Assembly (NCBI RefSeq): GCF_023746615.1 | Contig: NZ_CP082276.1 | Span: 1,674,001-1,738,000, forward strand | Length of the DNA: 64,000 nucleotides | Direction: 5' to 3' | Source: Grimontia kaedaensis | GTDB taxonomy: Bacteria; Pseudomonadota; Gammaproteobacteria; Enterobacterales; Vibrionaceae | The notes under the pieces: generated by a model | What the model was told of the DNA's origin: nothing | The model's input: the letters and a program-made list of their open reading frames with translations, nothing else | Databases searched by the model: none | In this document: positions 26,016 through 35,125 of the stretch, piece by piece | Position numbering within the stretch: the stretch's first letter is position 1 | Layout of the letters: each line of letters begins with the position of its first letter | Made by a program: the position numbers and the translations under genes

Positions 26016-27719
26016 CTACTGTCCAGTCGCCGTTTTCAAGACTTCAGACAGCTCGGTTAGCAGCTTTTGGGTATCGTCAGAAAGACGGTTAATTTCGCTG
26101 GTCGATTCAGAAGATCGCGTCGCCAGTTGACGAACTTCGTCCGCTACCACAGCAAACCCGCGTCCATGTTCACCAGCGCGTGCAGCTTCAATGGCTGCGT
26201 TAAGTGCCAGCAGATTCGTCTGCTCTGAAATACCGTCGATGACCTTGGCGATATTTGAAATCTCTGAGCTGGATTTTGCCACCCCGTCCATGATTTCACC
26301 CATACCATCACGTTGTTCAACCTGGGCGGTTACATCTTTCACAAACGCGGTATATAAGGTTTTTCCATCGATCTTTACTTTCGAAAGAGACAGCAGACCG
26401 TAGTAAACCTGACCATCTTTCCTATGAATCGGCACTTCCCGACTGGAGCCAACAATTTTGTCTTTCCCAGTCGTACGGTTTGAGTTCACGAGCGCATCAT
26501 GGTTTGACTGAATGTCCGGCGGTACCAGTAACTTCACATTCTGGCCAATCACCTCTTCTGCTGAGTAACCCCAGAGCATTTCAGCTGCCGGATTAAAGAA
26601 GGTGACAATGTTGTTTTCATCGATGGTAACCACGGCATCAAGTGCTTGTGACAAAGTTTGATTAATCGATTCCTGTGCCGTGCGCTGCTCCGAGATATCA
26701 CGCACAAATGCGGTGTAACCAATATTGCCGCCGATATCGACTTTTGATAGTGAGAAATTTACCCAGATACGGCTGCCGTCTTTACGCTGCATTTCCAGTT
26801 CGCGCGCGTTGCCGACGATCTTATCTTTCCCCGTGCGGCGGTTATTGTTTACGTAGTTATCATGGTTGGCCTGAAACTCATCTGGCACCAGCATGCGTAC
26901 GTTATTACCGACCACTTCATCCGCCGAGTATCCCCAAAGCTCCTCGGCTGCAGGGTTAAAGAAGGTCACGTTATTGTCGGCATCAATACTGACCACAGCA
27001 TCAATAGCCTGACGAAGTACCTGTTCCGTCTCCTCACTGGCAAGCTTCTCTTTGGTGATATCCCGGGCAAATGCGGTATAACCCACTTCGCCCCCGACTT
27101 CGACACGCGACAGGGAGAGATTCGCCCAAATCCGGCTACCATCGCGGCGCTCTAACTCGATATCCCGGCTCGTACCAACAATGATGTCTACACGGCTCTG
27201 ACGGTTGGTGTTCACGTAGGTATCGTGAAACTGCTGGATTTCCTTTGGCACCAACATCTTCACGTTCTTTCCAACAACTTCATCTGCGCTGTATCCCCAT
27301 AGGGCTTCTGCTGCAGGGTTCATATAGGTGACATTGTTCTGACCATCGATCGACACCACCGCATTCACAGATTGCTCCAGCATTTGCTCGTTGCGCTGAC
27401 GTTCACCGTATTCCTTGGAAATATCTTTAACAAAAACCGATAAGCCTTTGCCGCCAGACACTGCAATTTCGGAGACATTCACTTCTACCCAAACTTGACC
27501 ATTGAGCTGGGTTTGAAATGAACCTGCATTCAGGCTTCCAAGATTGAATGAGGAGACATCTTTCCCCTTCGCATCTTTTGCAGACATATTGAAAAGCCGT
27601 TCTGCCGCTGCGTTGATGTAGCTCACACGGTTTTTGCTATCAGTGTAAAGCACTGCATCGTTGGCTTTGTCCAGTACTTGCTTGATGACGCTGTCGTTGC
27701 TGTTTCCGAAAAGTCCCAT
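26016..27719 (-). CDS. four-PAS receptor with short MCP-type signalling domain
   Basis: A 567-residue soluble protein. PAS 1 (~10-105) is divergent. PAS 2, 3 and 4 (~115-228, 236-350, 358-470) are close copies sharing VVSIDxxNNVTxxNPAAExLWGYSADEVVGxNV and GYTAFVRDI patterns. The MCP domain is only ~90 residues (~475-567): it keeps the tip EQTNLLALNAAIEAARAGEHGRGFAVVADEVRQLA but has very short helix bundles and ends soon after. Such short-bundle receptors form soluble signalling arrays or regulate non-flagellar targets in some bacteria; that is inference. ATG 27719 begins MGLFGNSND, with a plausible AGGATAGAG upstream. Confidence 0.88.
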   Translation of the reverse strand: MGLFGNSNDSVIKQVLDKANDAVLYTDSKNRVSYINAAAERLFNMSAKDAKGKDVSSFNLGSLNAGSFQTQLNGQVWVEVNVSEIAVSGGKGLSVFVKDISKEYGERQRNEQMLEQSVNAVVSIDGQNNVTYMNPAAEALWGYSADEVVGKNVKMLVPKEIQQFHDTYVNTNRQSRVDIIVGTSRDIELERRDGSRIWANLSLSRVEVGGEVGYTAFARDITKEKLASEETEQVLRQAIDAVVSIDADNNVTFFNPAAEELWGYSADEVVGNNVRMLVPDEFQANHDNYVNNNRRTGKDKIVGNARELEMQRKDGSRIWVNFSLSKVDIGGNIGYTAFVRDISEQRTAQESINQTLSQALDAVVTIDENNIVTFFNPAAEMLWGYSAEEVIGQNVKLLVPPDIQSNHDALVNSNRTTGKDKIVGSSREVPIHRKDGQVYYGLLSLSKVKIDGKTLYTAFVKDVTAQVEQRDGMGEIMDGVAKSSSEISNIAKVIDGISEQTNLLALNAAIEAARAGEHGRGFAVVADEVRQLATRSSESTSEINRLSDDTQKLLTELSEVLKTATGQ

Positions 27720-27879
27720 GTCTCTATCCTACTTTGAGTATTGGAAGTCAAAAGCTCACATTTGTGACTAATACTCAAATCTTAGACACCGTTTGAAATA
27801 ACCCCAAATGTCCTCAGTTTGTTTTTGCAACTTGGTGATAATTAAGTGCTAATAAAAATGCAGGGACCGACACACATTA

Positions 27880-27892
27880 TTTACAGTGTAAA
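27880..27892. other. parS2 centromere site
   Basis: TTTACAGTGTAAA, a full match to the ParB2-site consensus, lies in the 250-bp intergenic region between the divergent PAS-receptor and GH13 genes, about 12.5 kb from ori2. Confidence 0.85.
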
Positions 27893-27969
27893 GCGTGGCA
27901 ACTCACTAGAAACACTCAGAATTGCACTACGCTGAAAAGGTTAACCTGTTAAGGAATATAAGAAAAACG

Positions 27970-29586
27970 ATGAAATCCAACACATCACCTATCCTCTACC
28001 ACGTCTATGTACGCAGCTTTTTCGACAGCAACGGTGATGGCATCGGCGATCTTCAGGGCGTCATCAATAAGCTCGACTATTTCGTCTGGCTGGGTGTCGA
28101 TGGCATATTACTTTCCCCAATCTTTGAGTCTCCCTTAAGTGATTTTGGATACGACATCACCAACCTTCGCGGACTCAACCCGGAATATGGTGACATGGCA
28201 ACCTTCACCACGCTGGTGGAGGAAGCCAAACAACGCGGCCTCTCAGTAATGCTGGATTTTGTTGCCAATCACACCTCGAGCAAACATCCTTGGTTTATTG
28301 AAAGCAGTGCCGGCGCAACCTCAACGAAAGCGGATTGGTATGTCTGGTCACCCGCAAAAGCCGATGGCACGCCGCCAAACAACTGGCTAACCATATTCGG
28401 CGAATCCGCTTGGCGATGGCACCCTACGCGCGGGCAATACTATTTACACAACACGTTAAGCAACCAGCCCGACCTTAATTACCGAAATGCTGATGTAGTG
28501 CGGGAGTTGAATCAAAGTGTACGGTTTTGGCTGGATACCGGCGTGAGCGGTCTTCGTTTGGATTCCGTGAATCTGTTCCTCCATGACGACAAGCTACGCA
28601 ACAACCCGCCACGCCATCTGGGCTGGCAGGATGATGCCCGCGCCGACCCCTATCGCTATCAAAGTCAGCGTTACAACATCAGCAGACCGGAAAACATCCA
28701 CTTGCTCAAGCAGCTTCGGGTCATCATTGATGGCTACGAGGAAAAGAAATGGCTTCTAGGTTCGCTAAGTGATCCTTCCCCATACGCTACGATTGACCGC
28801 TACACCAGTGAAGGAGATGCGTTGGACGCTGCCAATGTATTCGAATCGTTGAGTTTGTGTCACAGCGTTGGCCAGGTGGGTGAACAACTCGATGATTTCA
28901 TGAAGGCCGTTCACCCCGGTATTGGTTGTTGGAGCACAGGAAACCACGACATTGCCAGAACAGTTAGTCGCTGGCAGGACGCCAACAACCAACCCGAGGC
29001 TGCAAAACTATTGCTGACCATGCTGATGTCGCTACAGGGGGTTATCAGCCTGTTTCAGGGGGAGGAGCTGGGTCTACCTGAAGCCGATGTCCCGCCGTCT
29101 CAGCGTAGGGATTTATTTGGTAAGCAGGTAATCGCCAACTATGTTGGCCGCGACGGATGCCGCACACCAATGCCTTGGCGAAGCAGCGAAGAGAACCTTG
29201 GCTTCAGCACGTCATCTCCTTGGCTGCCCGCCGATCCTAAGCACTCAGAATATGCTATCGATAAACAGCAGCAGGATGATAACTCTGTGTTGAACTTTAC
29301 CCGCACCCTGCTTCAATGGCGCAAACAACATGTCGCGATGCAGGACGGTGCCTGCCGGGTTCTTGCCTATAACCAGACTCTGATGGTGTTAGAGCGTCAC
29401 CATGCAGACCAAACCCTCATCATTGCGCTCAATGCCTCAAACAATGAAGCAACAGTGAGGCTCAACCTGCCCTCTGAGGCAAAACCCCTTTCGCTTCCGC
29501 ACATGGCTGATGCAGTGCCCGAAAATCATGGGGTGCTGAAGCTTCTCCCCTGGCAAGCATGGGTCGGTGAATTGGTTCGCAGCTAA
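27970..29586 (+). CDS. GH13 alpha-glucosidase paralogue lacking the acid/base Glu (probable pseudoenzyme)
   Basis: A 538-residue GH13 protein. ATG 27970 (MKSNTSPILYHVYVRSFFDSN) follows AAGGAA; an upstream in-frame ATG at 27922 is less likely. Region I (DFVANHTS), region II with the nucleophile Asp (GLRLDSVN) and region IV (STGNHDIAR) are intact. Region III, which in the paralogue at 32663-34285 is TTVGEIGDDNP, reads KKWLLGSLSDPSP here (TCG codon), so the general acid/base Glu is replaced by Ser. Hydrolysis should be crippled; transglycosylation, binding or sensing are alternatives. It is a single gene separated from the alpha-glucoside operon by the CDGSH-fusion gene. Confidence 0.88.
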   Translation: MKSNTSPILYHVYVRSFFDSNGDGIGDLQGVINKLDYFVWLGVDGILLSPIFESPLSDFGYDITNLRGLNPEYGDMATFTTLVEEAKQRGLSVMLDFVANHTSSKHPWFIESSAGATSTKADWYVWSPAKADGTPPNNWLTIFGESAWRWHPTRGQYYLHNTLSNQPDLNYRNADVVRELNQSVRFWLDTGVSGLRLDSVNLFLHDDKLRNNPPRHLGWQDDARADPYRYQSQRYNISRPENIHLLKQLRVIIDGYEEKKWLLGSLSDPSPYATIDRYTSEGDALDAANVFESLSLCHSVGQVGEQLDDFMKAVHPGIGCWSTGNHDIARTVSRWQDANNQPEAAKLLLTMLMSLQGVISLFQGEELGLPEADVPPSQRRDLFGKQVIANYVGRDGCRTPMPWRSSEENLGFSTSSPWLPADPKHSEYAIDKQQQDDNSVLNFTRTLLQWRKQHVAMQDGACRVLAYNQTLMVLERHHADQTLIIALNASNNEATVRLNLPSEAKPLSLPHMADAVPENHGVLKLLPWQAWVGELVRS

Positions 29587-29738
29587 CTAATTTAGGTTTG
29601 CCTCATACTTGTTGCGCATTAGGTATTGAAAAACAGGCCATACTTACCTCTGACGATCTTCGACACTATTACTAAATGGGCGTGAATAACGCCAATCATG
29701 TTGATCGTCTGAAGCAATGTCGCTTAAAGGAGTAAGTC

Positions 29739-31280
29739 ATGACAGACCCTGTTGTATCCAATAACAAACCCATTAAAGTCGAGCTCGAAAAAGGTAAAGA
29801 ATATTACTACTGCCGCTGCGGACGCTCGAAGAAACAGCCCTATTGTGACGGCTCCCATGCCGGGACGGAATTCACGCCGCTGGCCTATAAGGCGGACAAA
29901 GATGGCGAAGCTTGGTTTTGCGCCTGCAAACACACCGGAAACGAGCCTTTCTGCGATGGCACCCATACCCGCTATGCGGATACGGATGTCGGAAAAGAAA
30001 TGCCGCCAGTTCAAAGAGAAAGCGCTTCCCCAACGCCAAAAGCGACCAAAGAAGAGCCTTATGTAGAGCTGATCCATCAGCTCGCGAAGGAAGGACTGGA
30101 GAAATTTGGCCACCACGGCCCAATGACTTCTATGGGGGTGCCTCGCTACCAGCTACCTACCTGGGACGATATCCAGATCATGGTGGCGCAAATGGCGACG
30201 AAACCGCTCTTAGATGATGCCTCCGTTGGCACTGAACTTATCGTTGGCCCACGTGCGAAGAAGCCACTGAAACTCGACACGCCACTGTTTGTGTCTGACA
30301 TGAGTTTTGGTGCGCTGTCAGAAGAAGCCAAAGTTGCGCTTGCAACCGGTGCTGAAAAAGCGGGGACAGGCATCTGTTCGGGTGAAGGCGGCATGCTGCC
30401 CGAAGAACACGCTGCGAACAGCCACTATTTCTATGAACTGGCAAGTGCCAAGTTTGGTTTTGAGCTTTCCAAAGTGCGCGATGTTCAGGCCTTTCATTTC
30501 AAAGGTGGTCAGGGTGCAAAAACCGGTACAGGTGGTCACCTGCCGGGCATCAAAAACCATGGAAAGATTTCACAGGTGCGCGGGATTCCAGAAGGGAAAG
30601 ATGCCATTTCGCCATCCACCTTCCCTGATCTGAAAACGCCCGCGGATTTTGCGCGTATCGCAGACGAAGTACGCCGTGAAAGTGGCGGCATTCCTATTGG
30701 GTTCAAACTGAGTGCCAACCATATCGAAGCCGATATCGGCTTTGCACTGGATGCAGGTGCCGATTACATCATTTTGGACGGGCGTGGCGGCGGCACAGGT
30801 GCGGCGCCGACACTGTTCCGGGACCATATCAGTGTGCCAACCATTCCGGCACTGGCACGCGCAAGGCGCTTCCTTGATGCACAGGGAGTGAATGACGTTA
30901 CCTTGATCATTACTGGCGGGCTTCGCGTGCCGAGTGACTTTGTGAAAGCGTTGGCTCTCGGCGCGGACGGTATTGCCCTCTCCAACAGTGCGATGCAAGC
31001 GATTGGTTGCGTCGGTGCGCGCATGTGTAATTCCAACATGTGTCCAGCGGGTATTGCGACGCAAGATCCAGAACTTCGCAAGCGTCTGAATGTGGAGGCG
31101 GCTTCTGAGCGACTCTACAACTTCTTCACCGCATCAACCCATCTAATGCAGGTGATGGCACGCGCTTGTGGCCACGATCATTTGAGTAAATTCACTCACA
31201 GCGATCTGGCGACGTTCAATAAAGAAATGGCAGAACTTTCCGGTATCCACTACTCCGGTACAGGCCCTTCAACGCTCTGA
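29739..31280 (+). CDS. double-CDGSH domain fused to FMN-dependent glutamate-synthase-like domain
   Basis: A 513-residue fusion. Residues ~18-85 hold two CDGSH-type [2Fe-2S] motifs, CRCGRSKKQPYCDGSH and CACKHTGNEPFCDGTH, each with the Cys3-His1 ligand set. Residues ~110-505 are the GltS FMN/synthase domain: FVSDMSFGALSEEAK, GEGGMLPEE, GGQGAKTGTGGHLPG, SPSTFPDL, ILDGRGGGTGAAP and the 3Fe-4S-type cysteines in CVGARMCNSNMCPAGIATQ. There is no glutaminase domain. AAAGGAG precedes ATG 29739. Related stand-alone proteins exist, but their reaction is not established; the CDGSH module may feed electrons to the FMN. Confidence 0.9.
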   Translation: MTDPVVSNNKPIKVELEKGKEYYYCRCGRSKKQPYCDGSHAGTEFTPLAYKADKDGEAWFCACKHTGNEPFCDGTHTRYADTDVGKEMPPVQRESASPTPKATKEEPYVELIHQLAKEGLEKFGHHGPMTSMGVPRYQLPTWDDIQIMVAQMATKPLLDDASVGTELIVGPRAKKPLKLDTPLFVSDMSFGALSEEAKVALATGAEKAGTGICSGEGGMLPEEHAANSHYFYELASAKFGFELSKVRDVQAFHFKGGQGAKTGTGGHLPGIKNHGKISQVRGIPEGKDAISPSTFPDLKTPADFARIADEVRRESGGIPIGFKLSANHIEADIGFALDAGADYIILDGRGGGTGAAPTLFRDHISVPTIPALARARRFLDAQGVNDVTLIITGGLRVPSDFVKALALGADGIALSNSAMQAIGCVGARMCNSNMCPAGIATQDPELRKRLNVEAASERLYNFFTASTHLMQVMARACGHDHLSKFTHSDLATFNKEMAELSGIHYSGTGPSTL

Positions 31281-31290
31281 TTCGCAAATG

Positions 31291-31452
31291 ATACCAATCA
31301 CAGTAAGTAGGTGATCAGAAATAGCGCAGGAAAAATGCTCGAGAACAAGGCGAAAAATGTCGATAAGTAGTTCTTCTACACTCAAATTTTTCAACGCAGT
31401 GATCGAGCATTTTAACAAGCTAGGATGAGCAGATATTGACTAGGATTGGCAT
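31291..31452. mobile_element. ~162-bp MITE-like repeat (ACCAATC ends)
   Basis: The ends ATACCAATCACAGT (31291-31304) and ACTAGGATTGGCAT (31439-31452) are inverted repeats matching in 11 of 14 positions. The interior also has inverted parts (ATGCTCGAGAAC near 31336 against GTGATCGAGCATT near 31400). No coding capacity. It occupies the gap between the convergent CDGSH-fusion and ABC-ATPase genes. It is a third repeat type, unrelated in sequence to those at 20212 and 21615. Confidence 0.6.
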
Positions 31453-31486
31453 AATAAAGAGGCAGGACTAAAAGTCCTGCCTCTTT
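31453..31486 (-). terminator. Rho-independent terminator of alpha-glucoside operon
   Basis: AAAGAGGCAGGAC (31456-31468) and GTCCTGCCTCTTT (31474-31486) form a 13-bp stem, followed on the minus strand by TTTATTAT. It is 26 nt past the ATPase stop. Confidence 0.85.
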
Positions 31487-31511
31487 CGCGTTTTAAGCCT
31501 TTATCCGGCTA

Positions 31512-32645
31512 TTACGGCGTCACAACCAGTGACGGTTTGGTTTCGCCCACCACTGAGCGTTTGAACGCATTTCCGTCGCGATCAAACAGATGGCAATAAT
31601 CCGCAGGGAACTCGATACAACGTTTATCACCTGCACGGATATTGGTTTGCCCTTCGGTGCGAATCACCACTGGCTCGGCACTTTGTGGCGTATTGAAGTA
31701 CATCAGGCACTCGTTACCTAGCTGCTCGACAACACTCAACGCCACACCACCTTCCTGGATCGCATCTTTCTCGCCGAAACGAATATGCTCAGGACGGATC
31801 CCAATCACGCAAGGATCGCCGACGCTGGCGCCGATCGTATTGGCTGAGACTTCCACTTCCTGACCACGGTGGATCTGGACGCGGGTCGTCATCTCACCGG
31901 TTTCCACGATATCCGCCGTCAGGAAGTTCATCTTTGGTGAACCGATAAAGCCCGCCACAAACGTATTCGCTGGGTGATTGTATAGCTCAAGCGGTGAACC
32001 CACCTGCTCAACACGGCCAGCATCCAGCACCACGATCTTGGTCGCGAGTGTCATCGCTTCCACCTGATCGTGAGTCACATAGATCATGGTTGCGCCAAGG
32101 CGTTCGTGCAGACGGGCGATTTCCATGCGCATTTGTACGCGGAGCGACGCATCCAGATTCGACAGTGGCTCATCGAATAGGAAGACTTTTGGCTCCCGCA
32201 CAATCGCGCGGCCGATCGCCACACGCTGACGCTGACCACCGGAAAGCTCTTTCGGCTTGCGTTCCAGCAAGGGTTCCAGTTGCAGCGCCGCTGCCACTTC
32301 GCGCACTTTCTCATCCACGGTTTTGGCTTCGGTTTTCGCCAGTTGCAGGCCAAACGCCATGTTCTCGTAAACCGTCATGTGTGGATACAGAGCGTAAGAC
32401 TGGAACACCATGCCGATACCACGCTCCGGTGGCGGCAGATCGTTACAGACCTGGCCATCGATCTTCAGATCGCCCGAGGTGATATCTTCAAGACCCGCTA
32501 TCAAGCGAAGCAGGGTCGATTTACCACAGCCTGACGGGCCAACGAACACCACAAAGTCGCCTTTGTCGATATGCAGATCCACATCCTTGGTGACATGTAC
32601 CTTACCAAACTTCTTATTAACTTTATTTAAAATGACCTCAGCCAT
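31512..32645 (-). CDS. ABC transporter ATP-binding protein, MalK/UgpC type
   Basis: A 377-residue ATPase. Walker A is GPSGCGKST (~37-45), signature LSGGQRQRVAIGRAI (~135), Walker B VFLFDEPLSNLDASLR, and a switch His in YVTHDQVEAM. The C-terminal TOBE/regulatory domain (~240-377) is the MalK type (VIGIRPEHIRFGE). It powers the ABC importer formed with the two permeases and binding protein of this operon. It is the last gene, 17 nt after the alpha-glucosidase. The set matches the agl/thu-type alpha-glucoside transporters of alphaproteobacteria in order and content. Confidence 0.93.
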   Translation of the reverse strand: MAEVILNKVNKKFGKVHVTKDVDLHIDKGDFVVFVGPSGCGKSTLLRLIAGLEDITSGDLKIDGQVCNDLPPPERGIGMVFQSYALYPHMTVYENMAFGLQLAKTEAKTVDEKVREVAAALQLEPLLERKPKELSGGQRQRVAIGRAIVREPKVFLFDEPLSNLDASLRVQMRMEIARLHERLGATMIYVTHDQVEAMTLATKIVVLDAGRVEQVGSPLELYNHPANTFVAGFIGSPKMNFLTADIVETGEMTTRVQIHRGQEVEVSANTIGASVGDPCVIGIRPEHIRFGEKDAIQEGGVALSVVEQLGNECLMYFNTPQSAEPVVIRTEGQTNIRAGDKRCIEFPADYCHLFDRDGNAFKRSVVGETKPSLVVTP

Positions 32646-32662
32646 ATTGTGTCCTTACCCTG

Positions 32663-34285
32663 TTACGTCGTTGCAAATGCCGCCTGATAAGGCGGGAGGG
32701 TGACCGATCCATTTTCCAGCCTGAATGCGAAACCATGACCTTCCAGTGCCTGCCAGTTTCCTTCCGGCAGGGAAATAGTCATGTCTGAATCGGACAGGTT
32801 AAAGGCCACCAGCAGACGTTGCTCGTCGTTGTAGCGGACGAATCTGAGCCCCTGCGCATTGGACTGCACATCACCCAACTCGCCATTCACCAGCGCGGCA
32901 AACTGTTTACGCCAGCGAAGGTAGGTGCGGTAATGGGCCAACATGCTGTCGCTTTGCTGCTCTTGCTTATCCACCGCCAGTGCATTGTGGCGTGGGTCAA
33001 CGGGCAGCCAAGGTTCTGCGGAGCTGAAACCTGCGTTACCTTCATCACCGACCCAAGGCACTGGGGTACGGCAACCGTCCCGGCCTTTGTATTCCGGCCA
33101 GAAAGGAATCCCATATGGGTCCTGAATTTTCTCAAACGGTATTTCCGCTTCAGGCAATCCAAGCTCTTCACCCTGATACAGGCACACACTGCCACGAAGC
33201 GAGGTGACCAAAGCCAACAGCACTTTGCCGTAAGCGACTTGGTCTGCTTCTTCTGCCCCCCAACGGGTGATACAACGCACCACGTCGTGGTTTGACAGCG
33301 CCCAACACGCCCAGCCATCGTTGATGGCGCCTTCGATTTTTTCAATCACGGACGCCAGGTAATCCGGCTTGCGGTGAATGTTCAGCAAATCAAAGGTGTA
33401 AGCCATGTGCAGCTTGTCGTTGTCTGCCGTGTACTCAGCCATCAGCGCCAGAGGGTTATCGTCGCCGATCTCCCCGACTGTGGTGATGTCATCGTACTGA
33501 TCGAGCAATGCACGCAGCTTTTTCAGAAAACCGAGGTTTTCCGGCTGCGAAATGTCGTACTGGTGTTTTTGCATCGAATACGGGTTGGTTCCCGGTACGC
33601 CGAGCGATTTGCTGTCTCCTGCCGACAACCCTGGGTTGTCACGCAACTGACGGTCATGCATGTAGAAATTGACCGTGTCGAGACGGAAACCGTCGACGCC
33701 CAAATCGAGCCAGAATTTCACCGTATCCAACAGGTGTTCCACGACCTCTGGGTTGTGGAAGTTCAAATCAGGCTGGCTGACGAGGAAGTTGTGCAGATAA
33801 TACTGCTGACGCCGGCTTTCCCACTGCCAGGCACAGCCACCAAAAATGGAGAGCCAGTTGTTTGGTGGCGTACCGTCAGGCTTAGGATCAGCCCAGACAT
33901 ACCAGTCGGATTTCGGGTTGTCGCGACTCACGCGACTTTCCTGAAACCAGGTATGTTCATCCGAGGTATGGCTGAGAACCTGATCGATCATTACCTTCAG
34001 ACCCAGTTCATGCGCAACCTGCACCAGTTGCTTAAAGTCATCCAGTGTGCCGAACAGCGGATCGACATCGCGGTAATCAGATACGTCGTAGCCGAAGTCT
34101 TTCATGGGCGATTTGAAAAAGGGCGACAGCCAGATGGCATCTACGCCGAGCGCCGCCACATAAGGCAGTTGCTGGGTGATCCCCGGCAAGTCACCGATCC
34201 CGTCCTGATTGGCATCGTAAAAGCTGCGTGGGTAGATTTGGTAAATAACCGCGCCGCGCCACCAGGTTGATTCTTGTTGTCTCAT
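32663..34285 (-). CDS. alpha-glucosidase, GH13 family
   Basis: A 540-residue GH13 enzyme of the alpha-glucosidase/oligo-1,6-glucosidase group. All active-site blocks are present: IDQVLSHTSDEH (region I), GFRLDTVNF with the nucleophile Asp (region II), TTVGEIGDDNP with the acid/base Glu (region III), and ALSNHDVVR with the transition-state Asp (region IV). It has no signal peptide, so it cleaves imported alpha-glucosides in the cytoplasm. It lies inside the ABC-transporter operon (8 nt after the permease gene). It is the intact paralogue of the gene at 27970. Confidence 0.94.
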   Translation of the reverse strand: MRQQESTWWRGAVIYQIYPRSFYDANQDGIGDLPGITQQLPYVAALGVDAIWLSPFFKSPMKDFGYDVSDYRDVDPLFGTLDDFKQLVQVAHELGLKVMIDQVLSHTSDEHTWFQESRVSRDNPKSDWYVWADPKPDGTPPNNWLSIFGGCAWQWESRRQQYYLHNFLVSQPDLNFHNPEVVEHLLDTVKFWLDLGVDGFRLDTVNFYMHDRQLRDNPGLSAGDSKSLGVPGTNPYSMQKHQYDISQPENLGFLKKLRALLDQYDDITTVGEIGDDNPLALMAEYTADNDKLHMAYTFDLLNIHRKPDYLASVIEKIEGAINDGWACWALSNHDVVRCITRWGAEEADQVAYGKVLLALVTSLRGSVCLYQGEELGLPEAEIPFEKIQDPYGIPFWPEYKGRDGCRTPVPWVGDEGNAGFSSAEPWLPVDPRHNALAVDKQEQQSDSMLAHYRTYLRWRKQFAALVNGELGDVQSNAQGLRFVRYNDEQRLLVAFNLSDSDMTISLPEGNWQALEGHGFAFRLENGSVTLPPYQAAFATT

Positions 34286-34293
34286 GTTTCTGA

Positions 34294-35124
34294 TTATCCC
34301 TTAACTGCACCGGCAGTGAGGCCGGAGACGATTCGACGTTGGAAGACCAGCACCATAACGATGAGCGGCACAGTCACAATGACGGAAGCCGCCATGATGG
34401 TGCCCCACGGCAGTTCGTATTGACCGGCACCGGAAATCAGTGCGATCGCCACAGGAACCGTGCGTTGTTCATTGGTCAGGGTGAAAGTCAGGGCAAAGAG
34501 GAACTCGTTCCACGCGGCGATGAACGCCAGCAGACCAGTGGTCACCAGAGCAGGCCATAGCAGCGGCATCAGCACTTTGGTGATGATCTGCCATGGGGTT
34601 GCACCATCCACAATCGCAGCTTCTTCCAGTTCAAGAGGGAGTTGCTGCATGAAGGTGGTGAGTACCCAAACCGTAAACGGCAGCGTGAAGATCATGTAGG
34701 CGAGCGCCAGACCCGGCATGGAGTTATAAAGCCCAAACGCGCGAATGAGCTCAAACAGGCCGGAAAGTACCGCCACCTGTGGGAACATCGACACCCCAAG
34801 GATTGTCAGCAGCACGATATTGCGACCGCGGAAGCGGATCCGTCCTAGCGCATAGGACGCCGTCACACCCAGCAGCAGTGAAATGGCCACCACCACGGTC
34901 GACACCAGCACAGAGTTCAAGAGATTGCGTTCAAACACGCCGCCGGAAAACACCGAGGCGTAATTGCTCCAGTCAAACGATGAAGGCAAATACTCCACCT
35001 GAAACAATGCCGAACCCGATTTGAACGAGGTGACAATGGCGTAATAAAACGGGAACACCGAAAACACCACAATCACAGCAACCAAGAGGTAGAAGCCTAC
35101 CTGCAAATACCATTTCTTGGACAT
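34294..35124 (-). CDS. ABC transporter permease, alpha-glucoside type (MalG-like)
   Basis: A 276-residue permease with six predicted helices; the first is QVGFYLLVAVIVVFSVFPFYYAIVTSF. The EAA loop contacting the ATPase is LEEAAIVDGATPWQIITKVLMP (~residues 190-211), with WNEFLFALTF after it as in MalG-type subunits. It pairs with the permease encoded just upstream, 1 nt away. Confidence 0.92.
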   Translation of the reverse strand: MSKKWYLQVGFYLLVAVIVVFSVFPFYYAIVTSFKSGSALFQVEYLPSSFDWSNYASVFSGGVFERNLLNSVLVSTVVVAISLLLGVTASYALGRIRFRGRNIVLLTILGVSMFPQVAVLSGLFELIRAFGLYNSMPGLALAYMIFTLPFTVWVLTTFMQQLPLELEEAAIVDGATPWQIITKVLMPLLWPALVTTGLLAFIAAWNEFLFALTFTLTNEQRTVPVAIALISGAGQYELPWGTIMAASVIVTVPLIVMVLVFQRRIVSGLTAGAVKG

Positions 35125-35125
35125 A

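Noticed and set aside
33374..34270. A 298-codon plus-strand frame opposite the alpha-glucosidase gene
   Set aside because: The minus-strand frame carries all four GH13 regions; this is a codon-bias shadow.
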